A model generated the notes under the pieces. That model had not been told where the DNA came from. It made no database searches and was given only the letters and a program-made list of their open reading frames with translations. Below are positions 36,407 to 45,431 of a stretch of 64,000 nucleotides of DNA, one piece after another. Made by a program: the position numbers and the translations under genes. How positions within the stretch are numbered: position 1 is the stretch's first letter; each line of letters starts with the position of its first letter. This DNA comes from Hypomyces perniciosus (taxonomy: Eukaryota > Ascomycota > Sordariomycetes > Hypocreales > Hypocreaceae): NCBI GenBank assembly GCA_008477525.1, contig SPDT01000007.1:5580001-5644000 (forward strand). The letters are read 5' to 3'.

Positions 36407-36812
36407 GACCCGTATAGTGAAATGAATGTACTGACTATACGATCCGCTCTACGCGACATTTACGTAAAGGTCTAGGTGGCTCGATTTTTGCGGTGGCTCA
36501 CGAATTTTGTGTCCAACTTAAAGGCGAAGTCCTTTTAGTTGGTTTCCAGAGGACCCACCAACGGCTATATGATGGCCCCTTAGCTATCTAGCCTGTGGGC
36601 GGGGGGTGGGCTCTGTCGAGGCCAGCAAGATAGGGCGCCACTAGAATGAACACTCATCCGTGGAATCCGAGTCTTATAAGCAAGCAGATCATTTGTAATA
36701 GGCGATGGATTACAAATATTAGCAATTCGATGAAGATATAACGACTGGCCGCTCCTCCAACCACAAACTCAGAATAACCAAGCTCATTTACATCCTGACA
36801 ATATCTCCTCTC

Positions 36813-38140
36813 ATGAATTCTTTAGAACCAACAAAAAACATGCCTGAAACACGAAGAGTTCTTCGAAGGGACGGAGACTCTGGGGTTCGGTTCGCCGAAG
36901 AACCCATTCCTGCTCGTGGGACGTCAGATGTGTTGATTCGCGTCCATGCTGTATCATTAAACTACAAAGACGTAGCAAGCACGGATGGTCGGTTTCCTTG
37001 GCCATCGTTGACCAATGGTTTGCTTGGAACCGAGTTTGCAGGGGAAATCATCTGGGCGGGCGAGAAGGTTCAGCTTTTTGAGGTAAAGAATCCTCTGTCG
37101 GTTATTGGCTTTATTGTAGCACCACCACTTACACCGTTAGGTTGGCGATAGAGTTATTCCTCTTATCAACCTACATGGCATTACGGGACGGGAGTCTTCA
37201 CTTCAGGGCAAGTCTTGCCTTTTCCCTGTCTCCGCGACTAACATGCATCATCGCTAACATGGATTTAGTCTTGGGTCTCAATGTCGATGGGACTCTAGCC
37301 GAATATCTTGTCATGCCAGAGAGCGCCCTTGTCAAGATTCCAGAGCATTTGACATGGGCCGAGGTTAGTTTAAACTGATTGACTGTCTTCATTATGACTC
37401 ATCTCACTCGCCATAGGCAAGTATGCTAGCATGTGCGGGCATGACAGCCTGGACAGCCCTCAACATGACTTCCCGTCTATTCGGAAAGACGGTGCTTATC
37501 GAAGGTGAGAATCTTACGACGGTGACTTAGAATGAAAAAATAATTGACGATATAACAGGCACTGGTGGTGTGAGCATTGTTGCCCTTGTCCTTGCTGTTA
37601 AAGCCGGAGCTACAGCGATTGTTACGTCCTCGTCTGATGAGAAGCTTGAACGAGCGAAGAGACTTGGGGCCTCGCATGTCATAAATTATAAACGAACTCC
37701 TGACTGGGATGCAGAGGTCTTAAAACTCACTGATGGTTTGGGAGTCGACATTGTGATTGAGCAGGGAGGAGCTTCGACACTGGCTAAGAGCATGGCCAGT
37801 GTGAAGCGACTTGGTCAAGTGTCGCAAGTTGGATTTCTGTCCGACAAAGGCGAGGCCGACCTGTTACCCATAGTTCAGATGCTGATCACGAAGTCATGCA
37901 GCATTGTGTAAGTTTCCCGGTCCTATTCTTGGAGGAAATTGGATATCTGTTAACACCATGTTTAGGGGCATTCAGGTTGGGGCGAAGAGGGATCTGGAAG
38001 AATTCCTCGATTGTCTAAGTCTGGCCAAGGTAAAACTGGATTCATGCATTGATCGTTCGTTTACTTTCGACCAGGCTCCAGAGGCATTCGATTATCTGCG
38101 CCACCAGAGTGCCGTTGGAAAAGTGGTTATTGAATTCTGA
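36813..38140 (+). CDS. Medium-chain (zinc-type/quinone) alcohol dehydrogenase-like oxidoreductase
   Basis: NAD(P)H-dependent oxidoreductase of the MDR superfamily. Exons 36813-37082, 37141-37207, 37269-37363, 37417-37504, 37559-37907 and 37966-38140 give 1044 bases, 347 residues. GroES-like N-terminal half (VRFAEEPIPARGTSDVLIRVHAVSLNYKDV; no catalytic-zinc Cys-His pair at the usual place, more like quinone-oxidoreductase-type members), then the Rossmann half with GTGGVSIVALVLAVKAGA and SSSDEKLERAKRLGASHVINY. The intron after 37207 uses a GC donor (AGG|GCAAGT); only this donor keeps QVLGLNVDG in frame. The stop is five bases before the hAT footprint at 38146, so its native 3' flank has been replaced. 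Confidence 0.92.
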
Positions 38141-38145
38141 TGGTA

Positions 38146-38161
38146 TATCGAGGCTCTTGTG
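38146..38161. other. hAT excision footprint / circle joint
   Basis: TATCGAGGCTCTTGTG. The left half equals the outer flank of copy B (TATCGAGC at 42243) except for the last base; the right half equals the outer flank of copy A (GTCTTGTG at 28707) except for the first base. The two changed bases are adjacent, and both are changed to their complement (CG to GC). This is the signature left when hairpinned donor ends are reopened after hAT excision. Confidence 0.88.
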
Positions 38162-38683
38162 ATATGGGATGCCGAACTTGGCAACTGCTTGGCGAGTCTT
38201 GAACACCGTGGACTGCCAACACTCTACACCTTCTTTTCAGATGATCGATATTTCGCCTCAGCTTCAGATCGAAGTATTCAAATCTGGGATATTTCAACGG
38301 GCTGCTGTCACGCAACCCTGGCAATAGGGAACTGGCTTCACAAGATCCGTTTCAACGAGTCTGGCACAAGCCTGGTTACCGATGTTGGGACTTTCGATAT
38401 AATGGCCTATCTCTCTCAGCCATCTTCATCAACAGTGGTTACCGAAACTACTCTTTGCCGGAGTTACCAAGGCCTCAGCATTAGCACTGATAGCACATGG
38501 ATCATGTATCGGGGTAAAAACCTCCTGTGGTTTCCTATCGAGTATCGCCGCCGAAAGGTGAGCTTTGTGGGAGGATCTATACTTTTATTTTATCTATATG
38601 ATGATTTCGTTGACGCGATGGTCCACATTCGAAGGGATTGTTCAATCATCACAATTCTCCATTCTCCTAACATAACGTTCTAG
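38154..38683 (+). pseudogene. C-terminal WD40 part of the broken NACHT-WD40 gene
   Basis: Open frame without its own start: LVIWDAELGNCLASLEH, then SASDRSIQIWDISTGCC, then a terminal blade YQGLSISTDSTWIM...LLWFPIEYR, which is the usual end of NWD proteins (GISSDG.WI...LWLPPEYRP). The first codons CTT GTG overlap the footprint and take up exactly where the N-terminal part stops at 28714 (RLV then IWD, same frame, mid-repeat). Ends at TAG 38681-38683. It now lies directly behind the dehydrogenase gene, ten kilobases from its N-terminal half. Confidence 0.88.
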
Positions 38684-38816
38684 ATAGACCTCAACAATAT
38701 TACAACGAATCTACTGCTCATGCTGATGGCTTAGAAACTTTCCAAATAAATGCAATAGATTAGGATATTCTAATAGCTGTCTATTCATCATTGCTGGAAC
38801 AGCCAAGACAAACGCG

Positions 38817-38824
38817 TCGACAAC
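38817..38824. repeat. 8-bp target duplication TCGACAAC, copy next to the 5' end of hAT copy B
   Basis: Identical, in the same strand orientation, to 32133-32140. Together they mark the insertion of two element ends into a single TCGACAAC site that lay within the segment now found between the elements. Confidence 0.9.
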
Positions 38825-41800
38825 CAGGGTGGCGATCCATTCCACGTCCATTTCCACGGGCGTCCATTTATGGAAATGGATGGCCCGTGCATCCATTTCC
38901 ATCCATTCCATCGCGCCTGCCATTACATAATCCATCCATCCACGGAAGGGTCCCGTGGATGGAAATGGAAGCAGGGGGGCGCTTAATCATCACCCTAAAA
39001 TAGTATACTTACCATTGCCCAAGTCAGTGACATCATTACCAGAGACTCCGTGCTTGTTCTACCTGACCCTCCGCCAACATACCCTATATATCATTGGAAG
39101 AGTAGGTAAACGAAACTAAATCTATATGCATTTAATATATAGCTATATAGAGAGAAATGAATCTTATTATATATATTTTAGTATATTGCTAGAAAGGCCA
39201 ACTCTATTCCAATTATAATAAATATCTTTTTTAAAAACTGTATTTATGTACTCCGTAATAACTGTCAGGTTTTCGCATCAAGTTAAGCTATAAAAATACC
39301 TGCATCACTTAGCCTAGTATAAAACTAGAGGGACGCTAAACTTAAGTCACCACTAACAAATCACTATACATTTTGCTCTTACATATGTTAGTAGTGATTA
39401 TGGAAGATTTTTTTTTTTTGGTAGCCAGGAGCGTGGAGATTTCGCGTTCTTAGTTACCGCGTTCAGGCGCGTTGAACTTCTATTAGGAGAAAGGGTTTTA
39501 TGTACTTCGTATATGAATTTTTTATTAATGGAATCGCCATAAGCATAATTTATTAACCCTATGCATCCTCAGATACAGGCCCAGGAGGACCAGGAGAACC
39601 TGTGGGACCTTTTCCCTTGGAAATACTTCCCTGGGTATACTCAATCCCAGCGTTGCGCATCCATATCGTCATGGATATGGCAATTCGGTTACGATATCGA
39701 GAAGAGCGACGATGATACAAAGCGGCGATGGGTTTGCAAGGTCTGCGTAAAGAGTAGTAAGCAAAAACCTCACTCGACTGCCTCGAATGGCACACAGAAC
39801 GCAGAGATCCACCTCTGGACCGACCACAGTATCTGGGATCCTTCAGGCAGGCGGAAGCCGCCAAGTAAAGCAAAAGAGAATACGTCATCAAGGAATATCG
39901 CCGAGATGATGAAGCTGAACACATATAACTCGCGAGAACAGCAGATTGCCAACCAGATCATGGGCCGTTTTGATCGATTAGCCTTCCAGCGCTTGGTAGT
40001 CTGTTGGATCATCAACAGTAATTCCTCCTTCCGACAAAGCGAAGATCCGTACCTCCGCGCAGTTTTCGAGTACCTCAATCCCCTCGTGAAGACGACCGAG
40101 GCACATATCACCCACGATACCGTTCGCAGACGCATCCTTAAGGTGTACGAAGAAAACATAGAGGAAATAAAGCGAGTGTTGGCGGCAGCCCCAGGGCTGA
40201 TTCACATAGCGTTCGATGGCTGGAGGTCGAATAATCGCCATGCTCTATATGGAATCGTTTGCTATTTTCTTGATACCGTTGGCCAGCCACAAAAACTTGT
40301 CCTTGGACTTCCAGAGCTTGTCGATCGTCATTCTGGGGAGAATATTGCTGCTCATGTTGTCGATATCCTTCGGAGCTATGATATAACCCAGAAGGTCGGA
40401 TACTTTACACTTGATAACGCCAGCAACAACGATACAGCGATGAAGGAAATCGGAAAAGCGCTGGGCTTTAAGGGAGAAACCCGGCGATTACGCTGCTTTG
40501 GCCATATCCTTAATCTTGCTGTTAAAGCGCTGCTTTTTGGCCATGACTCTGAGGCATTTGAGGATGATATCCTTGGAAATGAGGCGCTTAATGCGAAGGC
40601 CCATGAGATGTGGAGACGGAAAGGCCCTATTGGGAAACTCCATAACCTTGTCGTTTGGATTCATCGTTCAGACTTACTAACTAATCTCCTTCGGTCTCTT
40701 CAGTTGGTCGCGTTCGAGAAGTCTGAGGATCCGACAATACAAGCAAAAAAGCCTCTAGATGTCATTACTGATGTGGTAACTCGTTGGCTTTCTACTCTTT
40801 ACATGATCCGACGCGCTCTTCTCCTGAAGGACTTCCTTGAAGAACTCTGGTATAGGCAGAAAAACGAGTGGGAAGGGTCAATTTTAAGGGGAAAGAAGTC
40901 GAGGAGTGAAATGCCACTTTGTCTCAGGGATGACAACAAACTCGATGAGAAGGATTGGAATATTATCGCTCTTTTTAACGAGGTCCTCCAACATTTTGAG
41001 CATGTTTTAATTACCCTTGAAGGTGACGGTCGACAGCGGATGCGAAAGTATGGCTATACTAAAGCATATGGATGCTCTTGGGATCTTATGTTTGGCTACG
41101 AGTACCTGCTTAATAAAATGGAGGTATATAAGGCCGCTGCTCATCGATATCCCGACCCTGAGCACTTCAAGGTCAATATTAATCTCTGCTGGAAGAAACT
41201 TGATGAGTACTACTCGCGGCTTGATGAGACACCGGTCTATTATGCAGCTGTCGCGCTTCATCCAGCATATCGTTGGGGATACTTTGAGGACATATGGGCA
41301 GATCGCCCAGAATGGATCCAGACTGCAAAGTCCCTTGTGGAGGGGCTGTATAGGTCTCAATACGATCCGCAGGTCGTTTCTCGAGACCGAGAACCGGTTA
41401 TGAAGAAGCAGCGAACTTATCGAAATCCCTTCAACGAGTACTGCGAGGAGTCTCGTCAGGCGCCGGCATTATTACAGTCGCCATTCACTCCTGCTTCGTC
41501 AGCTGTGGGAGATGAATATAACGATTGGTTTCGAGACGTACATAAATCGGATCAGAGGATCCTGGATCCCATCAGCTATTGGTGCGACAGACGGGAGGAA
41601 TATCCTCGCCTATCACGGATGGCCCTTGATGTTCTTTCTACTCTTCCAATGTCTGCTGACGTTGAGAGACTTTTCTCTACGGCCGGCAGAATGGTTCGAG
41701 ATGACCGGGCAAATCTGGATGCTAGTACAATTGGAATGACGCAGACGGTGAGATCGTGGCTTCGTGGGGGATATATTCGAAGTGTGGAGAAGCTTCTTGA

Positions 41801-42242
41801 AGAGGTTGAGTTATCGGATACCGATCCGCTTGCCGAACTGAGCTTTATAGAAGCTCGTGAAGTAACAGGTGGGCGAATTGTATGTACTATCCCTCTCTAG
41901 ACTTTATTTATAGCGCACTGGCTAGAGCCTGGGCTCATTAAGAAAGTGCTTGTTTTAATTATGTATAATAAGAGAGATATCCTGTATAATGAATTTTGTT
42001 GCTTGGTGATCATTGAGATGGTTACAGTGACTGTGGTGAGTACTATATATAGTAACTAATCTATTAGCGCGATACCTTTCCTATTTAGGTAACCCCATCC
42101 ACGCATCCATTTCCATTTCCATCCATTCCATGCGACTGCTCTGGGCGTCCATTCCACCCATTCCACTGCACGTTGACTGAAATGGACGTCCATCCACTCA
42201 GCTAAGGCTGCGTGGATGGAAATGGAATGGATCGCCAGCCTG
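38825..42242 (+). mobile_element. hAT transposon, copy B (3418 bp, plus orientation)
   Basis: Same length, termini and subterminal TGGAATGG arrays as copy A, in opposite orientation. 5' terminus CAGGGTGGCGATCC at 38825; the 3' end finishes GGATCGCCAGCCTG at 42242. Flanks are TCGACAAC (left) and TATCGAGC (right), again not a matched target duplication. Confidence 0.95.
39561..41900 (+). CDS. hAT-family transposase (copy B), 779 aa
   Basis: Protein identical to that of copy A at 29057-31396: BED-like finger (C59, C62, H84, H89), catalytic Asp 219 and 285, CFGHILNLA, C-terminal dimerisation block. Intact frame. The 5' leader within the element is about 736 bases, the 3' flank about 342. Full identity between the copies implies recent transposition or gene conversion. 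Confidence 0.95.
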   Translation: MHPQIQAQEDQENLWDLFPWKYFPGYTQSQRCASISSWIWQFGYDIEKSDDDTKRRWVCKVCVKSSKQKPHSTASNGTQNAEIHLWTDHSIWDPSGRRKPPSKAKENTSSRNIAEMMKLNTYNSREQQIANQIMGRFDRLAFQRLVVCWIINSNSSFRQSEDPYLRAVFEYLNPLVKTTEAHITHDTVRRRILKVYEENIEEIKRVLAAAPGLIHIAFDGWRSNNRHALYGIVCYFLDTVGQPQKLVLGLPELVDRHSGENIAAHVVDILRSYDITQKVGYFTLDNASNNDTAMKEIGKALGFKGETRRLRCFGHILNLAVKALLFGHDSEAFEDDILGNEALNAKAHEMWRRKGPIGKLHNLVVWIHRSDLLTNLLRSLQLVAFEKSEDPTIQAKKPLDVITDVVTRWLSTLYMIRRALLLKDFLEELWYRQKNEWEGSILRGKKSRSEMPLCLRDDNKLDEKDWNIIALFNEVLQHFEHVLITLEGDGRQRMRKYGYTKAYGCSWDLMFGYEYLLNKMEVYKAAAHRYPDPEHFKVNINLCWKKLDEYYSRLDETPVYYAAVALHPAYRWGYFEDIWADRPEWIQTAKSLVEGLYRSQYDPQVVSRDREPVMKKQRTYRNPFNEYCEESRQAPALLQSPFTPASSAVGDEYNDWFRDVHKSDQRILDPISYWCDRREEYPRLSRMALDVLSTLPMSADVERLFSTAGRMVRDDRANLDASTIGMTQTVRSWLRGGYIRSVEKLLEEVELSDTDPLAELSFIEAREVTGGRIVCTIPL

Positions 42243-42250
42243 TATCGAGC
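42243..42250. repeat. Right (outer) 8-bp flank of hAT copy B, half of its original target duplication
   Basis: TATCGAGC follows the 3' terminus of copy B. Its partner is TATCGAGG at 38146-38153, one base changed, just behind the dehydrogenase stop codon. Sequence from 42251 on is therefore inferred to be the native downstream flank of the dehydrogenase gene. Confidence 0.85.
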
Positions 42251-45200
42251 AGAGGCAGCTGCTCTTCCTTGACGAAGGGTCTTGACAGCTTCATGCTGCC
42301 CGAGGAAGATTGCATTTTCATTCTCATAAGGTGTATTTGCCGTTTTATACACTATTTTCTAGAAGGCATTCGATAATTTCCATCTAGTCGCTGCATACTT
42401 TATTGTGAAGGGGATTCACGTGTGATTTGCGTCGAGACAGTAGACGACCGCGCCACAGGTAATCAATCCCTACATGAGGCAAGCAAACACTTTCTGTGAC
42501 GCTTTATGTGTGGTCTTTTTTGCTCAAACTTTGTCGTCTAGGTGACCCTTAGTTCGTATACTGGTTAACACTTGAACCATTACTCACTGCTGGCGGTGCG
42601 CGGCGAGGTGAAGCTCTCTCTTCACTCTCAAGATCAATGAATTTCGGTCCAATCTGATAATTCACGAAATCGTCATATCCTAAAAGCAAAGATACCATAT
42701 ACTAGGAAGTTGTTTTCCAGAGTTTAGTCCAAAGATGTTTTGACCTGTGTGTTTTCCCAACTTGCATCTAGCTGCTCCTATCGGATAATATGGATAAGCA
42801 ATTGGGTTGGAAAACTCGGATAATGGTGAAACGAAGGAAATTGCGATGTGGAACTCGAGGAAGGCCTAAAGAGGTGGAGAGGAAGAACGTGTCGCGTTCT
42901 TCAGGCACTATAAATTTGCTGTCCTGGAAACTATCAGTGTTACAGACAAGAAGCGGAAGCAGAGACGTCAGAGAGATGAAGAGAGATGGAATTCAGGTGC
43001 CTATTATCATTCCTTAAGCTCCGAGCATGTGACGGCTAACTCCATAAGCCCCAATTACGCAACAGCTCCTCTCACACCGGATCTGGTTCTCTCTGTCGTA
43101 ACAGGGATACAGTGAACTCATGGCCATGTCAAGCCGCCCATGAGTGAGCTTTCTCCCTTTCCTGTTCTGTTAGTTGACTTCTGCATATGCTTGCAGCGCT
43201 GTTCTGGTTACCGTGACAAGAGTGTCGACCTGTCAAGGCAGCCCAAGACGAAGGAGTCATCCCAAACTCGTCTTCGACTTTAAATTCAGGAGAGACTCTA
43301 CTGATATATGCTTTAAATATCCCTTTTGTCAGTTCAGGCGGCTGAAGATTGGAAATCGCCAAGTCTTTCGCAGCCAGAAGGCCCTGACAAAGACATCAGC
43401 TTGACAACATCTACTTCGACGACCAGGAGTGATCACCCTTTGGGCCTTCAGACAAGTACATGAAGTTCTGTGGCTCAATGCTGACAAGTATAATTCTAGG
43501 ACTGGCTAGCTGCTGGAAGTTGTTCCACATTCAAGCATTAGCACTTTTGCCAAAGTTGCTCGCTAACTCCCAGCACTTCTAAGTTTTGGATAAAGAGCTG
43601 GACGAGACCCTGAGTTCTGCACTGCCTATAGTCATATCTGCGTGAGCGAAGTTGTATTTTGTCTTATGTCTCTCTAGTCGAGAACTTGAACACAATATTA
43701 TTTTGCCAAGCGTTAAGCGGTATCTCATGCTAGCGGGTGACTCAATGGTGAGGATCTTGGTGCCAGTATCTGTTGATTGAATGAAGCTGGCGTTGAGGTG
43801 AGGACTGAACATGTCAATATATGTTGCTCGCCTGTCGTATGTTGGACTGTTAGCAGTTCATGGGTAGCTACTGTGCTTGGTTACTCCATTGTCCATATAT
43901 TGACTATACTAATGAGTTTTCGCGTCATTTACGTTTCGCAATGGTACCATGACTCACCTTCCTGATTACTCTAGAAGGTTTATGTACACTACGAAATCAA
44001 AAAAGACAGTGAACAGAAGAGTTTGGAAATTTAATTAAAAGTACCAACGATCCAACTTGTGACAGAATTGCGAATGCGATTTAGACGCACTGGAGCAAAA
44101 GTGCTGAGGTGATGATGCTCACAACTTAAGCCCAGAGGCAGGAGGATTGTAGCGAAAATTAAAGGTTCGAAGCGAAGTGAAGCGAAATACCGACATAGAT
44201 GAACAATTCAACATGCGGTTAATATATTCCACGAAGATAAGACTTGCGCAATACAATGATGTCGCGATGCTGCTCGCTTCTAACACCACTTCCAGTCATC
44301 TACAGATAAACACGACAGGTCTACGCGGAACCTTTCATTTATCACTTTTAAGACAATTGCCACGAAACCACCCTAGCAGCTCTACATCCACGAAGTATAT
44401 CGCACATTACCCTGGATTGCCTGAATTCGTTCCATGAAAAAGTCCTCGATTGCTTCACTATTCACTGATCAAGTTTGATACCATGTAACATATGCCTAAA
44501 GAAATACCACGCACGCATAATTTAATCACCGATTTACCCCTCCAAGTAAAGCTGAAATCCAGGGTCTCGGTAAATGGTGATGGTCTAGTCTGGCTCCTTG
44601 AAGTTTTAAGTTGGTGGTGTGCTAAAGTGAGTTTCGTCTCGTCTTTTAGTCGTATCAAGCGAGCGTAACGATCTATGCCATCTATCACAAATCATCTCAA
44701 TTGCAAAACATGCAAAGAATATGATAGAAAAAGTCCCCAGTCTCACTAGGGTGTGAACAAATTAAGAGGAAGTCCACCTTCAAGATCCCCAGCGTCTTGA
44801 TGTGCAGGGTCTCACGGAAATTGAACAGGGGGAGACTCTGATGCAAAAGACTCCTTCCATCCTCAGAATGCGGCTGGTGATATCCCTGGGAAATTATATT
44901 CTGCATCTTATAGTCCAAGGGCTATACTATAAGACCTTGGTTTTAGAAGCAGGGTTCGGGAAGTGCGTCATTTACTTCATACCGCGGATCTGATTTGCCA
45001 AGAGAATTCTGGAGCAGAGTCTCGCTTTCATCGGCCACTTAAACTTTGCGACACTAACTCGTGCGACCAAAGAAACCCTGTTGCGGTGCTGATGTCCCTT
45101 CTAGGTCAAACGGTCCGAAGCCAATACAACCGAGTCATGGGAGTGACGAAAGACCAGGGTATCAGAAGTCATGTGCGGAGTGTATGCTTCGGTCTACAGC

Positions 45201-45431
45201 ACTTGAATTAAAGGATGGACGGAAAGACAATTGTTTGCTAAGAATTTTTGTCATGGCTTCTATACTGGGTCTATCTCTGAGTTTGAGTAGATATGACCAA
45301 AAGAGTACAGAAGGTAATAGTTGATTAAAGAACGGATCTATGGATGAATGAAGCTCTAACAAAAGGTCGTCGAAGAAGCATTGCTGCAGAAATGTTGGAT
45401 AGCCCTGACAGTAAAATTGCCAACACACAAC
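42251..45431. other. Gene-poor interval with relic sequence
   Basis: 3.2 kb without a supportable gene. 42251-42352 read on the minus strand gives NAIFLGQHEAVKTLRQGRAAA, possibly a degraded coding end, family not recognised. 42826-42998 is the relic shared with the TIR element. The rest (43000-45400) has only short unconvincing frames and looks like decayed DNA. Confidence 0.5.
42826..42998 (+). repeat. Relic sequence shared with 36229-36406
   Basis: Second, diverged copy of the ~175-base segment in the TIR element. Similarity begins around ACGAAGGA and stops at GGAATTCAGGTGCC. No TIRs were seen here, so it is probably a fragment of a related element. Confidence 0.6.

Larger units (their letters stand above)
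35503..36567. mobile_element. Non-autonomous TIR element, ~1.06 kb with 92-bp perfect inverted repeats and TA flanks
   Basis: 35506-35597 and 36473-36564 are exact reverse complements over 92 bases (CCGTTGGTGGGTCC... end outward). Each end is preceded by one unmatched base and then TA, the target duplication of Tc1/mariner-type elements. The interior has no transposase: it contains a tandem acidic-coding minisatellite (35825-35950) and a ~175-base stretch related to another locus at 42826-42998. Perfect TIR identity argues for recent mobility or conversion. Superfamily assignment rests only on the TA flanks. Confidence 0.75.

Noticed and set aside
28715..42242. Simple homologous inversion between the two inverted hAT copies as the cause of the odd flanks
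   Set aside because: Inversion would place the reverse complement of each outer octamer at the opposite inner end. The inner octamers are instead identical to each other (TCGACAAC) and unrelated to the outer ones.
42056..42352. 98-codon minus-strand frame
   Set aside because: It runs across the 3' end of hAT copy B into flanking DNA, so it is a chimera, not a gene.
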